From NCBI GenBank assembly GCA_022925895.1, contig JAKSYS010000008.1, positions 1 to 64,000 on the forward strand: 64,000 bases of DNA, in the 5' to 3' direction. Within the stretch, counting starts at the first letter, position 1; every line of letters begins with the position of its first letter. The notes beneath the pieces were generated by a model, which was not told where the DNA came from, searched no databases, and worked only from the letters and a program-made list of their open reading frames with translations. This document shows positions 54,749 to 64,000 of the stretch, piece after piece. Both the position numbers and the translations under genes were made by a program. The stretch comes from Fragilaria crotonensis (taxonomy: Eukaryota > Bacillariophyta > Fragilariophyceae > Fragilariales > Fragilariaceae).

Positions 54749-57256
54749 ATGTCCCTCGCTGCTGCTTCCAAGGAACTCTCCTTTCGCGAACTTGCTATGC
54801 AAGCCGCCACCTCTGCTAAGCTTTCTAGCTTTTCCGGAGCGTACGAGCCCAACAACGCCCATGCTGATAAAGTTCGGGCGACATTTGCCAAGACGTACCC
54901 AACTCTCTCTCGTTTCGCGACAGTTTGCGATACAAGTGTCGTGAAGCAACTCGCTTTCATCATGCCAAGTTTCAAGATGGGAGTCATGTCGTGCCCTTTC
55001 CACGCTCAAGACAAGGATAACGAGGAAGTCTTTGCCGGAAGTCTCGGAGACTCTATGGAAATCGTATGCCCTGTCACAATCAGGCTGCGTGATGTACGAA
55101 GTGACGTACTCAGTATCTGCGAAACCAGGGCTGAAGCCAACATGTACTCCCTTCCTACATCTGAGTCTAATCCCCTCGAAGAAGATGCACCGCAGCTTGA
55201 CGACGATATCGAAATCGTCGAAGTAGCAGGCCCCGACCGAATCGGGATTGAGCTCAACGTGGCAACAAAAGAACCATGCTTCGTAGCCATCCCGAAGGTC
55301 ATGCCCACCACCAGCGGTACCACTGTGTACGCCGCACTCCACTCTACCAAGAACTCAATTGTGGATACACCGGTTATGCCATCTGTCTTACCAGGGAGTA
55401 TGACAGCAATCTGGTACGAAGCTTTGAGGTATGGAATTCGTAACCTCGACAACTATTCCCTTCATGCAAAAGACGTCCTTTTTCAGTATGAAGGGATCGA
55501 AAAGGCAGAGTTCACCACTGAGAACCGCAAACTTGTTTCTCGTTTTACAACAGTGGTGACATACCTCACCCCAGAGGATGACTTATACCATGAAGTCATC
55601 CGTCATGTCCTCGAAGAAAAGGAAAAGGCACTGATGATGTACGGAGCAAAAGTCATTGAAGCAAACCCTCCTACATTTGCAACACCGCCAGCAACTAGTA
55701 GTACACTACTACTACCCGAAGCCGCTGGAATGACTATCCCTTCTCCAGCTGACCATGGTATCTCAGTACTCCTCGACGGACTTGCGAAGGCAATCTCAGA
55801 TTCATCATCAAAAACCCTCACTGGGGCGGAGCGAGAAAAAGCATCTGAAGCTGAAGATGCAAAGCGTTTTTACAGTATCTTATTCGGATCAATTCAAACT
55901 GTTGTAAACGAGGACGGAACCCCTCACCAAGAATTTGCGAAAGTAGTACTCCACCCTTTGTTCATGCCTGTCTTGACTGCGAACAAAAATTCGAAGGCTA
56001 CCAAAGCTATGAACGAAGCTGTCGAAACCATTGCAGCTGAGCTTAGCATGCAAGACAATGCATTTGCATCAACAAGCAACCTTTTCCCTCGCATGTTTGA
56101 TCAACCCCTAACCGCCGCCCTCCGAACGGGCCAATGGGAATACCAACATACAGTGCTGAACCCCGAAGGGATCAAAACAAACTTCGGGCTTCATCACCTT
56201 GCCCCACCGCGCACATGGTCTGCTACTTACATCACTCGTCAACAAGGAGAGCTCCAACTGACGCAGCAAGAACAAGTGGAGGAAGATAAGAGTCGGTACA
56301 ATGCGAAAATAACCGAACTATATCATAAAGGTTGCATGGCAACCTTTTCAGACCTCAACGAAATGATCGGCAACTTCTACGGACTTATGTGTGTCATTAT
56401 CGAATTCGACATTACTAATCCTCCCCTACTTTGGACGGCGATTAAGCAATACATACAAATCTTACGTTCCAGCGATGGGAAACAATTCGCCGGTTGCCAT
56501 CGCAACATCAAGGAAGTAATGTTCAACATCGGACAAGACATCCAATCAACGATTGCTGGCTTTGTTTCAGAAGCCAGAAAAATCAGTTACAAAACTGCCA
56601 TGAAGTCAGGCGCCGCAATCTCCCCCAGAATCTTTGACATGGCGCAGAGTCAAGCCAGTGAATTGCGCAGCCGGTTCACTCTAGCTGTCCTATCCGCGTC
56701 GGCAGGTACATACAAGGACACATCCGTCATATTCAAACTCTTCCAACCAGACCAGACCAAGGAAGAGTATAACAAAAAGAAACGCGAAGCCGGAAACGAT
56801 GCTAACCACCAAGGTAGTACACATACTGCGCGCAATCGCCCGTTTGCATCCGGAAGTAATCGCTCACCAGCGGGAACACATAGCCAATCAACGGCCAACA
56901 ATGTGACGCCAAGCGGAAGCCCAGCCCCGTCGATCCCACCAGGCAAGACAGTGTTTATCCATACGAGCCCGACACCACAGAAGTTGCCCCACCCAGGTGC
57001 CATATTTCCTCATCCGACAAGAGCAAACCAATTCACAATCCTATGTTGCCGAAGCGCATGTGACGGACAAACTTGTCTGATTCCAAACTGCACATTCTAT
57101 CACTTCCCAAACCAACTTAACCAAGTCCCTCGAGATTTGAAGGAGAAACTCAAAGAATGGGTTTCTAACCACTCTCTTGTATCTTGGCACGCCGACGCAG
57201 CAAGCTGGGCAACCCCATCAGGTAATGTCCGTGCATCGGCTCGTTCAACAGCATAA
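54749..57256 (+). CDS. DIRS element first protein (Gag-like)
   Basis: 835 residues from ATG 54749 (MSLAAASKELSF). Acidic middle, helical central part, a Ser/Pro/Thr-rich hinge near residues 690-750, and a C-terminal Cys/His cluster (CCRSACDGQTCLIPNCTFYH) that could bind zinc or nucleic acid. Gag-like by position and layout; no direct capsid motif recognised. Related stretches occur in the deleted copy at 32.4-32.9 kb. Confidence 0.75.
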   Translation: MSLAAASKELSFRELAMQAATSAKLSSFSGAYEPNNAHADKVRATFAKTYPTLSRFATVCDTSVVKQLAFIMPSFKMGVMSCPFHAQDKDNEEVFAGSLGDSMEIVCPVTIRLRDVRSDVLSICETRAEANMYSLPTSESNPLEEDAPQLDDDIEIVEVAGPDRIGIELNVATKEPCFVAIPKVMPTTSGTTVYAALHSTKNSIVDTPVMPSVLPGSMTAIWYEALRYGIRNLDNYSLHAKDVLFQYEGIEKAEFTTENRKLVSRFTTVVTYLTPEDDLYHEVIRHVLEEKEKALMMYGAKVIEANPPTFATPPATSSTLLLPEAAGMTIPSPADHGISVLLDGLAKAISDSSSKTLTGAEREKASEAEDAKRFYSILFGSIQTVVNEDGTPHQEFAKVVLHPLFMPVLTANKNSKATKAMNEAVETIAAELSMQDNAFASTSNLFPRMFDQPLTAALRTGQWEYQHTVLNPEGIKTNFGLHHLAPPRTWSATYITRQQGELQLTQQEQVEEDKSRYNAKITELYHKGCMATFSDLNEMIGNFYGLMCVIIEFDITNPPLLWTAIKQYIQILRSSDGKQFAGCHRNIKEVMFNIGQDIQSTIAGFVSEARKISYKTAMKSGAAISPRIFDMAQSQASELRSRFTLAVLSASAGTYKDTSVIFKLFQPDQTKEEYNKKKREAGNDANHQGSTHTARNRPFASGSNRSPAGTHSQSTANNVTPSGSPAPSIPPGKTVFIHTSPTPQKLPHPGAIFPHPTRANQFTILCCRSACDGQTCLIPNCTFYHFPNQLNQVPRDLKEKLKEWVSNHSLVSWHADAASWATPSGNVRASARSTA

Positions 57257-57365
57257 CCCCCACTGGGTAATCAGAACTAACATGCCGTAACCACTAGTCC
57301 CAGTTTTCTTTCCTACCTTGCGACTCCAGATCCCACCGAAAACGTTTCATAATAGTAACCCAACC

Positions 57366-60239
57366 ATGGAAACCGAATCACAAGCGGGTGCTCCTCTCAT
57401 AGTACGAAGAAACAAAGCAACAATAGAATTGAATTCGTTAAGCGGTGTGACGCACTCAACCAAAACATCTGTCCATGCCGAACTCCCCAAAGTAAACCCC
57501 CGCATCGCTGGACAGCAGCAGATAGACAGTGTTGGGATCGACGCGACTGGTAGTAATGCAACCCCCAACGAAGACATTATCCCGGTAATGTCTGAATATT
57601 TGCAGACGATGACAGCGAACCAAAACGCAACAAGCAACACCCATTTCGCAGGTACCATGAACCACCTCAATCCATCGAGTGACGATTGGAAGAAGGGAAA
57701 GCTTACCTCTAAACGCTTGGATGCCTTTGCAAAAATTGTGCTCCCGTCGAATGTCCAGATTCAACTTGCTCAACCCTTTGGTAAGGTTTCCTTGTCTCAC
57801 TGTTTTTATGCCCAGAAATGTTTTCGCCATACTATCCTCTTGCCAGTTTTGAAAAGCGGGTACATGTCGTGCCGAGCAACCAAATGCCTCGAAAAAGCTT
57901 GTCGCCGAACGCGGCAACTCCAGATGCTACGAAAGAAGTACGCTGCGGTGAACTTCTTACCGTTGCAAGGATTCCAACCAGATTGGGAATCTACCACAAC
58001 TATCCGTGATGACTGGAAGGCCATGACGTCGGCGTGTTTGCTCCATTTCAATGGCGATGTCGCAACGATGGGGCGATGGATTGGGGGCCCGCATGTCAAC
58101 GAACACCTTAACATCCCATCCATCCTGGAAAAACTCCGGCTGATTGTCGATTCCCAAGAATTGTACGCCGACATAAGTCGGATCCTCTTAATGGGAGCAC
58201 CTGCCCTGTGCAATGCTGAAGCGACCGAGGACAATTTCCAATCCTATCTGAAGTACGGAAACCATGACTCCGTCACAGACAACCAGGACGTGTATGCGTC
58301 TACCATTGTCAAACAAAGCAAAAGGGGACTTACCCTCATCATGGATCCACAACTTATCCAATTTGCACTGAACGCGCATTTGTCGCCTCAAGGTTTGGTA
58401 GATATTATCCATCCCCGACGCAAACCACGACCTTTATCTGACAGCAGCTTCCGACCATGGCCAGGGGCAATGGCAATCAATGACTGGACAAACAAAAAGA
58501 ATGAACCAAAGCTCTACTTTGCAAGCTCGTTCATGAAATTTTGCGTGTGGCAATGGAACCTGGCGATAACTTACCCAACTCACGATCGACATACGGGCGA
58601 CGATGACGTCCAATGCGCATTTCCACATCTGAAGTACAATCCGCAGTTAGTGGCCATGCATAGTTCTATCTCCAACAACACACTCAGTATGAACACAGGA
58701 CATACCTTCGGAGACAATACGAGCCCATCAAACTGGGAACCCATTGCTCGAGCACGTCAGCAATTAGCACAGCACCACTGGCACCAGCCAGCGGTTGTCA
58801 TGGCAAAGGCAAACAAGTATATCCCACCTTTCAAATTTGCGCCCCCGGCAACCGATGCGGAAAGAGCGGCATTTGCAGTTGCCATTCCGGATTCAATCAA
58901 TACCGGTGTTATGGACGAGCACGGTCGTAGACGTGCCCCAACATACGACCATCATGTTGACGACAACATGTATGGCAATATCACTGAATTCATGCCCCTT
59001 GCCGCAGCAGCAAGCGTCATCGCATTATGCGACATTCTTGGTTACCCAGATGAACGAATCCCAGATCCTATCTCATGGGAAAAGTTCACAACTACCCACG
59101 GTCACATACGCAGAGTCGTCGGCTGGGATTTCAACACCCGAAGCCTTACGTTCACTCTCCCAAACGACAAGCGCACCGCCATCACAGTCGCGCTGACAGA
59201 ATGGCGTTCAAGGACATCCTGCACCCTCGTTGAAGCAGCAGAACTGCACGGAACCTTAGCGGATGCTTCGCGAGCAAACCGAAAAGGAAGAGCAATGTTT
59301 TTTGGGTTCCAAAGCGCACTGCGGCGTGCAATCCGCCAGCAATACCACAAAGTCAAAGGATATTATTCTCGCCAATCCAAACTCAAGCATCTGTCGCAAC
59401 AATTACCAAAACACTTGCACAACCGACTGGATTCATTGATCGCACGCGACATGGCAGCCCTTAGTTGGAAAACAAAAACAGTCATCCCGCTGCCAACATC
59501 TGTCCAACACGAACTCGAGAACTTACGTTCCCTTTTCGCCGACACGAGCAGCGCCTGGTCAATCAGCATCGGTCACGTGGTCCCTCGTGACGCACAATTC
59601 ACCAGCTTCGGAGACGCCTGCGGCACCGGGGGAGGAGCATATTGCCATGAGCTCAGCTATTGGTTCGATATCATATGGTCAGAAGAAACACGCAATCTAT
59701 TCCACATCGGACAGATCCACATCAACATTCTCGAATTCATTGTTGTATTGCTCCAACTTGCTGCCGCCATCGCAAGAGCAGAACAGGAGGGGTTTAAAGT
59801 TGAGGAGGGCCACACAATAAAACCTCTTCACAAACTTCTCATCCGTTCAGATAACTCCCCGTCTTGCAATTGGGCGCATAAAGTATCAGCAAAGTCGGAA
59901 AGAGGCCAATTATTTGTCAGCATTTTCGCCGACCTTGTCGATCGCACGCAACTCACAATTGATTGCACCCATCTTGCCGGAAACGATAACGGTCTTGCTG
60001 ATTTCATATCACGACCCCCTCAAAATATTTCAATCACTCACCACATGCGATGTCAACAGATATTTCAAAAGGAGCCGAGGTTGCGGTCTTACAGCTTTTT
60101 CCGACCTCATCCCGAGCTCTTATCATGCCTGGTATCCAGGCTGTCCACCGTACAATGGCAAACAAGCCCGCCTCTCCCAAAATCGCTCGGACGATTCGAA
60201 ACCGTCGACTGCAGTACTTCTTGTTCTGTTTTCATATGA
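57366..60239 (+). CDS. DIRS element reverse transcriptase-RNase H
   Basis: 957 residues from ATG 57366 (METESQAGAP). The RT active-site word HHVDDNMYGNI lies near residue 530. The RNase H part follows, with FGDACGTGGGAYCH, an INILEFIVVL segment and IRSDNSPSCNWAHK, as in DIRS/Ngaro polymerases. It overlaps the recombinase frame by 190 bp, a common layout in compact retroelements. Confidence 0.85.
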   Translation: METESQAGAPLIVRRNKATIELNSLSGVTHSTKTSVHAELPKVNPRIAGQQQIDSVGIDATGSNATPNEDIIPVMSEYLQTMTANQNATSNTHFAGTMNHLNPSSDDWKKGKLTSKRLDAFAKIVLPSNVQIQLAQPFGKVSLSHCFYAQKCFRHTILLPVLKSGYMSCRATKCLEKACRRTRQLQMLRKKYAAVNFLPLQGFQPDWESTTTIRDDWKAMTSACLLHFNGDVATMGRWIGGPHVNEHLNIPSILEKLRLIVDSQELYADISRILLMGAPALCNAEATEDNFQSYLKYGNHDSVTDNQDVYASTIVKQSKRGLTLIMDPQLIQFALNAHLSPQGLVDIIHPRRKPRPLSDSSFRPWPGAMAINDWTNKKNEPKLYFASSFMKFCVWQWNLAITYPTHDRHTGDDDVQCAFPHLKYNPQLVAMHSSISNNTLSMNTGHTFGDNTSPSNWEPIARARQQLAQHHWHQPAVVMAKANKYIPPFKFAPPATDAERAAFAVAIPDSINTGVMDEHGRRRAPTYDHHVDDNMYGNITEFMPLAAAASVIALCDILGYPDERIPDPISWEKFTTTHGHIRRVVGWDFNTRSLTFTLPNDKRTAITVALTEWRSRTSCTLVEAAELHGTLADASRANRKGRAMFFGFQSALRRAIRQQYHKVKGYYSRQSKLKHLSQQLPKHLHNRLDSLIARDMAALSWKTKTVIPLPTSVQHELENLRSLFADTSSAWSISIGHVVPRDAQFTSFGDACGTGGGAYCHELSYWFDIIWSEETRNLFHIGQIHINILEFIVVLLQLAAAIARAEQEGFKVEEGHTIKPLHKLLIRSDNSPSCNWAHKVSAKSERGQLFVSIFADLVDRTQLTIDCTHLAGNDNGLADFISRPPQNISITHHMRCQQIFQKEPRLRSYSFFRPHPELLSCLVSRLSTVQWQTSPPLPKSLGRFETVDCSTSCSVFI

Positions 60240-61291
60240 GGCTTGATGACGATTGGCTCTTGGCAAACCAACCACAGGAACGAGCGAACTTTCAGCTCAC
60301 GATGTACGCAACTCACCTTGCTACAGGGTCATCATTGCACTGCAGAGCCATCAAATCCAGCACCATCGCAAGTTACCTGCATGATATAGCAACGTTTCTC
60401 GGTCGCTTTCGACCAATCGATCCGCGATTCGTTTCCACCGCCGACACGGCATTAGCGCCCGTGATTGCTAAGATTATAACGGAACAGAGAAGATGGGAGA
60501 TGGTCCCGAACCGCCGGGAGCCTTTCACTGTCGAAATGCACCTTGCAATCGCGAATCTGCCCAGCGCCAAACAGGATGATTGTTGTCTCGCCGCAGCTAT
60601 GGCCAACTGGACATTATGCAACCTGTATGCGGGCTGTCGAGGAATAGAGTGGGCCCAAACCCAATGTGTTAACCGACCTCTCAACGCATTCCACCAAAAC
60701 AGATTCCAGCATGCATACGCCTTTACACTTGCCGATGTCCAATGTTTGACCATAAACTCAAGCCCTTTAACGTTCGCGCAAGCAATGGCAAACATACCAT
60801 ACGTGGGGAAAATGAAACTCCGGTTCGAAGAGCAGAAGAATAACGAGAATGGCGAATGGAAGTTGTTCACAAAAAACAACAACAACCCCAACCTTTGCTT
60901 TGTACAACACTTCATGAGCATCTTGGTACGCCATAAACGCCTGACAAACTCATCCCCTACACAACCTTTGAGCGTGTACAAAGGAGAAGATGGCATTGCA
61001 TATAACATCACAACCGTCGACATAGACGCAACACTTCGTCAAGCCGCAGCGAAAGTTTACAACCTTGATCCAGTAGTACACAGTGCTACCCTTAACCTTT
61101 GGTCGAGCCACTTACTCAGAGTCGGCGCCTGTACCATGCTGTACTCCAAAGGGTTTAGCGAAATGGAGATAAAATATCTACTACGATGGAAGAGCAACGC
61201 CTTCATGACTTACCTGCGCAACTTGGCTGTTACATCGCGTCGTCAAAACGACGCCATCAACGACATCAGTGAAATCCCAAATTTTGTTTAA
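60050..61291 (+). CDS. DIRS element tyrosine recombinase
   Basis: 413 residues. Phage-integrase-type fold with the catalytic set visible: Arg in GCRGIEWAQ, His-x-x-Arg in WSSHLLRVGACTMLY, and the probable Tyr in NAFMTYLRN. It would integrate circular cDNA without target duplication, as known for DIRS elements. The N-terminal core-binding part includes LQYFLFCFHMRLDDDWLL, also seen in the 33.2-kb relic. Confidence 0.85.
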   Translation: MSTDISKGAEVAVLQLFPTSSRALIMPGIQAVHRTMANKPASPKIARTIRNRRLQYFLFCFHMRLDDDWLLANQPQERANFQLTMYATHLATGSSLHCRAIKSSTIASYLHDIATFLGRFRPIDPRFVSTADTALAPVIAKIITEQRRWEMVPNRREPFTVEMHLAIANLPSAKQDDCCLAAAMANWTLCNLYAGCRGIEWAQTQCVNRPLNAFHQNRFQHAYAFTLADVQCLTINSSPLTFAQAMANIPYVGKMKLRFEEQKNNENGEWKLFTKNNNNPNLCFVQHFMSILVRHKRLTNSSPTQPLSVYKGEDGIAYNITTVDIDATLRQAAAKVYNLDPVVHSATLNLWSSHLLRVGACTMLYSKGFSEMEIKYLLRWKSNAFMTYLRNLAVTSRRQNDAINDISEIPNFV

Positions 61292-61718
61292 CACCCAGCA
61301 CGTTACATGTCTGCTTTCCGCGATAATAACACGCTGTAATGGGTTCACCTTTCAAAAATAGTGGCTGTTAAACGCCTTCCGATACCGTTAGAGCCGTTCC
61401 AACTCTATATTAACGGTCTCCCTCTAAATCCCCTAGTCAGGCCCTCAACGTTTCAACAACCCGACCCATTCAGGTCTCTCAATTAATCTGGATGTTCATG
61501 CTGTCACGAAATCCGATCAATGTCTTACCAACAACCCGATCGAAACTAAGAAATTTTTATCTTTTTTTTTTTCTTTTTTTTCTGGCTGTCTGCCACCGAA
61601 CGATATGGCTCCCTCACTGCTACACGCGCACGTATAGCAGCGTCAGCAGACGAACTGGGCAGGCCAGTGCTTGTTAGTGAACCATCCGGGAATCCGTTGG
61701 ACTCCTTGGATACTCTAA
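61292..61718. other. Spacer with T-rich tract, no gene seen
   Basis: Holds the 3' end of the DIRS element and a T-run near 61557-61580. It ends at the TAA that precedes the PIF terminus. Confidence 0.5.
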
Positions 61719-61964
61719 GGGTATGTCCATACAAGACAACTTCGATCGAAGCTTCCAAGTTTCCAAGTGATCGAACGAATCAATTTTGGGTTCGATTTTT
61801 GTCTTCCCGAAGTGGTGTCCATACGGCGACATGAAAAAACTTCGATCGAAGTTTCCAACTCCCAAGTTTCTCATCGCTAGTAGTGCATGGGAGTAGTAGA
61901 TTTTGCGAATGACCAGAGCAGCTAAACGTGATCATAGATCTGCCTGCCACTGCTTGATGAGACA

Positions 61965-63416
61965 ATGTTGGTCACTACAACCTCCAAGAAAGGAAGAAGA
62001 AGTATGTCTCATTCTCATCACTTCTTATGGAATTCACGATCTGTCACAAACAGCATAATTGCAAATGTGGCAGGTGTCGTTGCTGAGAATTTTGCAGTTA
62101 GCCATCATGATGGATTGCGACGAGGGAGGACAAAAAAACTAGGATCGTCACCAGGGCGGACAATTCTCGAGCGCAACAGAAGGTCCGTCAAGGACATTTA
62201 CAAGCAACTTGGAAAAGTGTACTTCCGAAGGGCATACCGAATGAAGTATAGTACTTTCCGCCGTCTTGTTGCAGCGCTTCGTCCATATATCATTTCTGTA
62301 TCTGGGAAGAAAGGCACAACACGTTACATTCCGAATGGACCAATTTCGCCAGATGTCCGGCTTGCATGTGCCATTCGATGGTTTGCTGGTGGGTCTCCAT
62401 ATGATATTATGACCACATACGGCATCGGTCACACCGACACAATCAACAGCTGCTGGTATGTCGTGGATGCCATCAACCGACACCCCAGCTTTATAATTCA
62501 GTACCCAAACGACCACAACACGCAGCTATCTATAGCCCGCGGCTTTGCTGAAGCTTCAAGTGCGGGATTTCAGTGGTGTGCTGGGGCCATAGATGGAATC
62601 CTTATTTGGATTCATAAGCCCTCCAAGAAAGATTGCCTGGAAGTCGGGTGCGACAGTGGCAAGTTCATGTGTGCTCGAAAGAAGAAGTTTGGACTTAACT
62701 GCCAAGCAGTATGTGACGTTCGAGGTCGTATCCTGGACATCTCCATCATGTACCCTGGATCGACTTCAGATTGTCTCGCATTTGAAGGAATGTCGCTCTT
62801 TCAGAAGCTTGAAGAAGGCATTTTAGCTCCAGGATTGTGCATCTTTGGTGACAATGCATACCTGAACACGCCATTTATGGCAACGCCGTATCCTGGAGTT
62901 TCCGGAGGGACAAAGGACGCGTACAACTTTTACCATTCACAGTTAAGGATACGCATTGAGTGTACGTTTGGCATGCTGACACGCAGATGGGGAATTCTCA
63001 GAAGTGCAATTCCATTGAATGTCACAGTACAAAAGACCGTTGCACTTGTGCTTGCGCTTGCAAAGCTGCACAACTACTGTATAGACACTGATGGCAATTC
63101 CGATCTTATATCGACTGCCCGAGATGAGTGGCAAAATGAAGTTAACGGTGCAGTTCCTTTGGTAGCAACAAGGCAGCAGGATTCTCAGTTGGCAAGCGGC
63201 AATGAGGTCATTCCTGAGCAATTAATGCATGTCGGCCATCATTTTAATGATATTGGTGGCCAGGCTGGTTTCCGCAACAGGCAGCGACGCTACGACTACA
63301 TGAGCCGCACAGACGGAGTTCCACTTCCACGTGATCAACTGCACTCCCTGGTTGCATCAATTGGTCTTACACGGCCGACACTAGTACACCTCCGGCGCGG
63401 TGGTCACAATACCTAA
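61965..63416 (+). CDS. PIF/Harbinger transposase (DDE_Tnp_4)
   Basis: 483 residues, single open frame, looks intact. Cut-and-paste transposase nuclease: D210 in WCAGAIDGILIWI, D296 in FGDNAYLNTPF, E332 in RIRIECTFGMLTRRWGILR; the spacing and the IDG, GD-AY and IE-FG words are those of the superfamily. The N-terminal part has a basic stretch and a YRMKYSTFRRLVAAL helix typical of the domain before the catalytic core. Several in-frame ATGs occur near the start, so the true start could be 61965 or slightly inside. In this superfamily the partner Myb/SANT-like protein carries DNA binding and nuclear import; the convergent frame next to it is the likely partner. Confidence 0.9.
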   Translation: MLVTTTSKKGRRSMSHSHHFLWNSRSVTNSIIANVAGVVAENFAVSHHDGLRRGRTKKLGSSPGRTILERNRRSVKDIYKQLGKVYFRRAYRMKYSTFRRLVAALRPYIISVSGKKGTTRYIPNGPISPDVRLACAIRWFAGGSPYDIMTTYGIGHTDTINSCWYVVDAINRHPSFIIQYPNDHNTQLSIARGFAEASSAGFQWCAGAIDGILIWIHKPSKKDCLEVGCDSGKFMCARKKKFGLNCQAVCDVRGRILDISIMYPGSTSDCLAFEGMSLFQKLEEGILAPGLCIFGDNAYLNTPFMATPYPGVSGGTKDAYNFYHSQLRIRIECTFGMLTRRWGILRSAIPLNVTVQKTVALVLALAKLHNYCIDTDGNSDLISTARDEWQNEVNGAVPLVATRQQDSQLASGNEVIPEQLMHVGHHFNDIGGQAGFRNRQRRYDYMSRTDGVPLPRDQLHSLVASIGLTRPTLVHLRRGGHNT

Positions 63417-63485
63417 CACAGGCATCATGCTAGTATGCAATTCTTGCTCATCGGTTAACACCAGCCATTACTACTACTACACTAA

Positions 63486-64000
63486 TCATTTCGAACCATA
63501 GGTTCTATCAATTTCTTTGTCCACTTCTTTAATCTCGTCTTGTACGAGACGAACTTCACTCTCATAGAATTCACGAAGTCGCTTACTGTTGCTGTCACGT
63601 GGATTGAGTTGGGCAATATTCCCCCGGTACTGTCGTGCCAAGTCACTCAGCTGGGCTCGTCGATCGAAACAGCGTTTGCGACACTCTTCGAGGATCTTAC
63701 GCTCCTCGAACGCTTGCCTCTTTTCCTCCAGCTGCTTTTCTGATGTACTTGCGAGGAGGATCTTACGTTCCTCGAATGCTTGCCTCTTTTCCTCCAGCTG
63801 CTGTTCATGATTTCGATCCACGGCTCGATCATGTATCAAAGCGCTGTTTGATTGGCGGTTTGATTCAGCAAGATCAGTAATTGAACGTGCAATGGCTCCA
63901 AGTGATTGCTGTTGAGTCTGGGAATCAGCACTCGGCGGTGCTTCCGGGCGGCGTCCTTGGCGTTCACGACTGCCACCAGAAGTAGTACTTGGAGCATGGG
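63486..64000 (-). CDS. PIF/Harbinger second protein, C-terminal part, coiled coil
   Basis: The - strand frame is open from the window edge to the stop at 63486, so only the C-terminal 170 or so residues are visible. A Ser/Gly/Gln-rich linker is followed by a charged coiled coil containing a 15-residue word twice (QLEEKRQAFEERKIL), then LREFYESEVRLVQDEIKEVD. Position and coiled-coil tail fit the Myb/SANT-like partner encoded by PIF/Harbinger elements; the DNA-binding part would lie beyond the window. It ends 69 bp after the transposase stop. Confidence 0.65.
   Translation of the reverse strand, partial: HAPSTTSGGSRERQGRRPEAPPSADSQTQQQSLGAIARSITDLAESNRQSNSALIHDRAVDRNHEQQLEEKRQAFEERKILLASTSEKQLEEKRQAFEERKILEECRKRCFDRRAQLSDLARQYRGNIAQLNPRDSNSKRLREFYESEVRLVQDEIKEVDKEIDRTYGSK

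Larger units (their letters stand above)
53390..61450 (+). mobile_element. DIRS-type tyrosine recombinase retrotransposon, looks whole
   Basis: Fossil. Three long open frames in the order Gag-like, RT-RNase H, tyrosine recombinase, which is the DIRS arrangement, with no integrase, protease or LTR pair. The 5' stretch shares about 60 bp with the deleted copy at 31.9 kb. The outer ends are uncertain because the split or inverted terminal repeats typical of DIRS elements could not be located by eye. All three coding parts look uninterrupted, so this copy appears young and coding-complete. Confidence 0.85.
61719..64000. mobile_element. PIF/Harbinger DNA transposon, left part, continues past the window
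   Basis: The left end is proposed at GGGTATGTCCATACAAGAC, directly after TAA (61716-61718), matching the TWA target choice of PIF elements. A related subterminal word, GTGTCCATACGGCGACATG, lies about 95 bp inside, and AACTTCGATCGAAG occurs twice. It encodes a DDE transposase (+) and a convergent second protein (-), the usual two-protein layout of autonomous PIF/Harbinger elements. The right end lies outside the window. Confidence 0.75.

Noticed and set aside
1-64000. tRNA, rRNA or riboswitch genes
   Set aside because: Nothing matching a tRNA cloverleaf or a conserved rRNA core was noticed by eye; a dedicated scan was not possible.

Overview
The window looks like nuclear DNA of a diatom or close stramenopile. 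It combines short GT-AG introns (58-72 bp where clear), a plastid-targeting leader with an ASAF-like motif, a multi-pass receptor-type nucleotide cyclase of the stramenopile kind, Copia and DIRS-type elements like those that crowd diatom genomes, and intergenic DNA full of GTAC and GGTACC words. No bacterial operons, rRNA, tRNA or CRISPR arrays were seen.

Layout. 0.2-2.5 kb: decayed DIRS-like retroelement. 3.25-5.05 kb: aspartic protease gene that has lost its active site and its frame. 5.46-10.25 kb (-): RAPTOR, the TOR complex 1 scaffold, with several frame changes. 10.25-11.44 kb: GTAC-rich divergent intergenic region. 11.44-16.72 kb (+): listerin (LTN1). 16.8-22.7 kb: gene-free block with an inverted-repeat cassette, an AT-rich decayed stretch and a non-autonomous PIF/Harbinger element. 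23.07-27.52 kb (+): six-exon membrane cyclase. 27.56-27.92 kb (-): APC11. 28.58-31.28 kb (-): pogo-like transposase. 31.9-33.4 kb: deleted DIRS copy. 33.46-35.96 kb: piggyBac element. 37.10-37.77 kb (+): predicted plastid protein. 38.39-40.27 kb (-): CCCH-exonuclease-RRM-like protein. 41.53-46.09 kb: unrecognised convergent gene pair, probably a DNA transposon. 46.09-52.79 kb (-): young Copia element inserted in the second gene of that pair. 53.4-61.4 kb (+): DIRS element that looks whole. 61.72 kb to the edge: autonomous-type PIF/Harbinger element.

The host genes serve growth control and proteostasis: RAPTOR (TOR signalling), LTN1 (ribosome quality control), APC11 (cell-cycle ubiquitin ligase), a cyclase (signalling) and an exonuclease (RNA turnover). 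They stand alone, with no sign of co-transcription. More than half of the window is mobile DNA, partly nested.

Most worth a second look: (1) the cyclase keeps its nucleotide-binding residues but has lost both metal-binding aspartates; (2) the 1029-residue protein with a C/H-rich insertion and its convergent partner look like an undescribed DNA transposon; (3) RAPTOR shows frame changes without general decay, several explicable as lost bases in short homopolymers.
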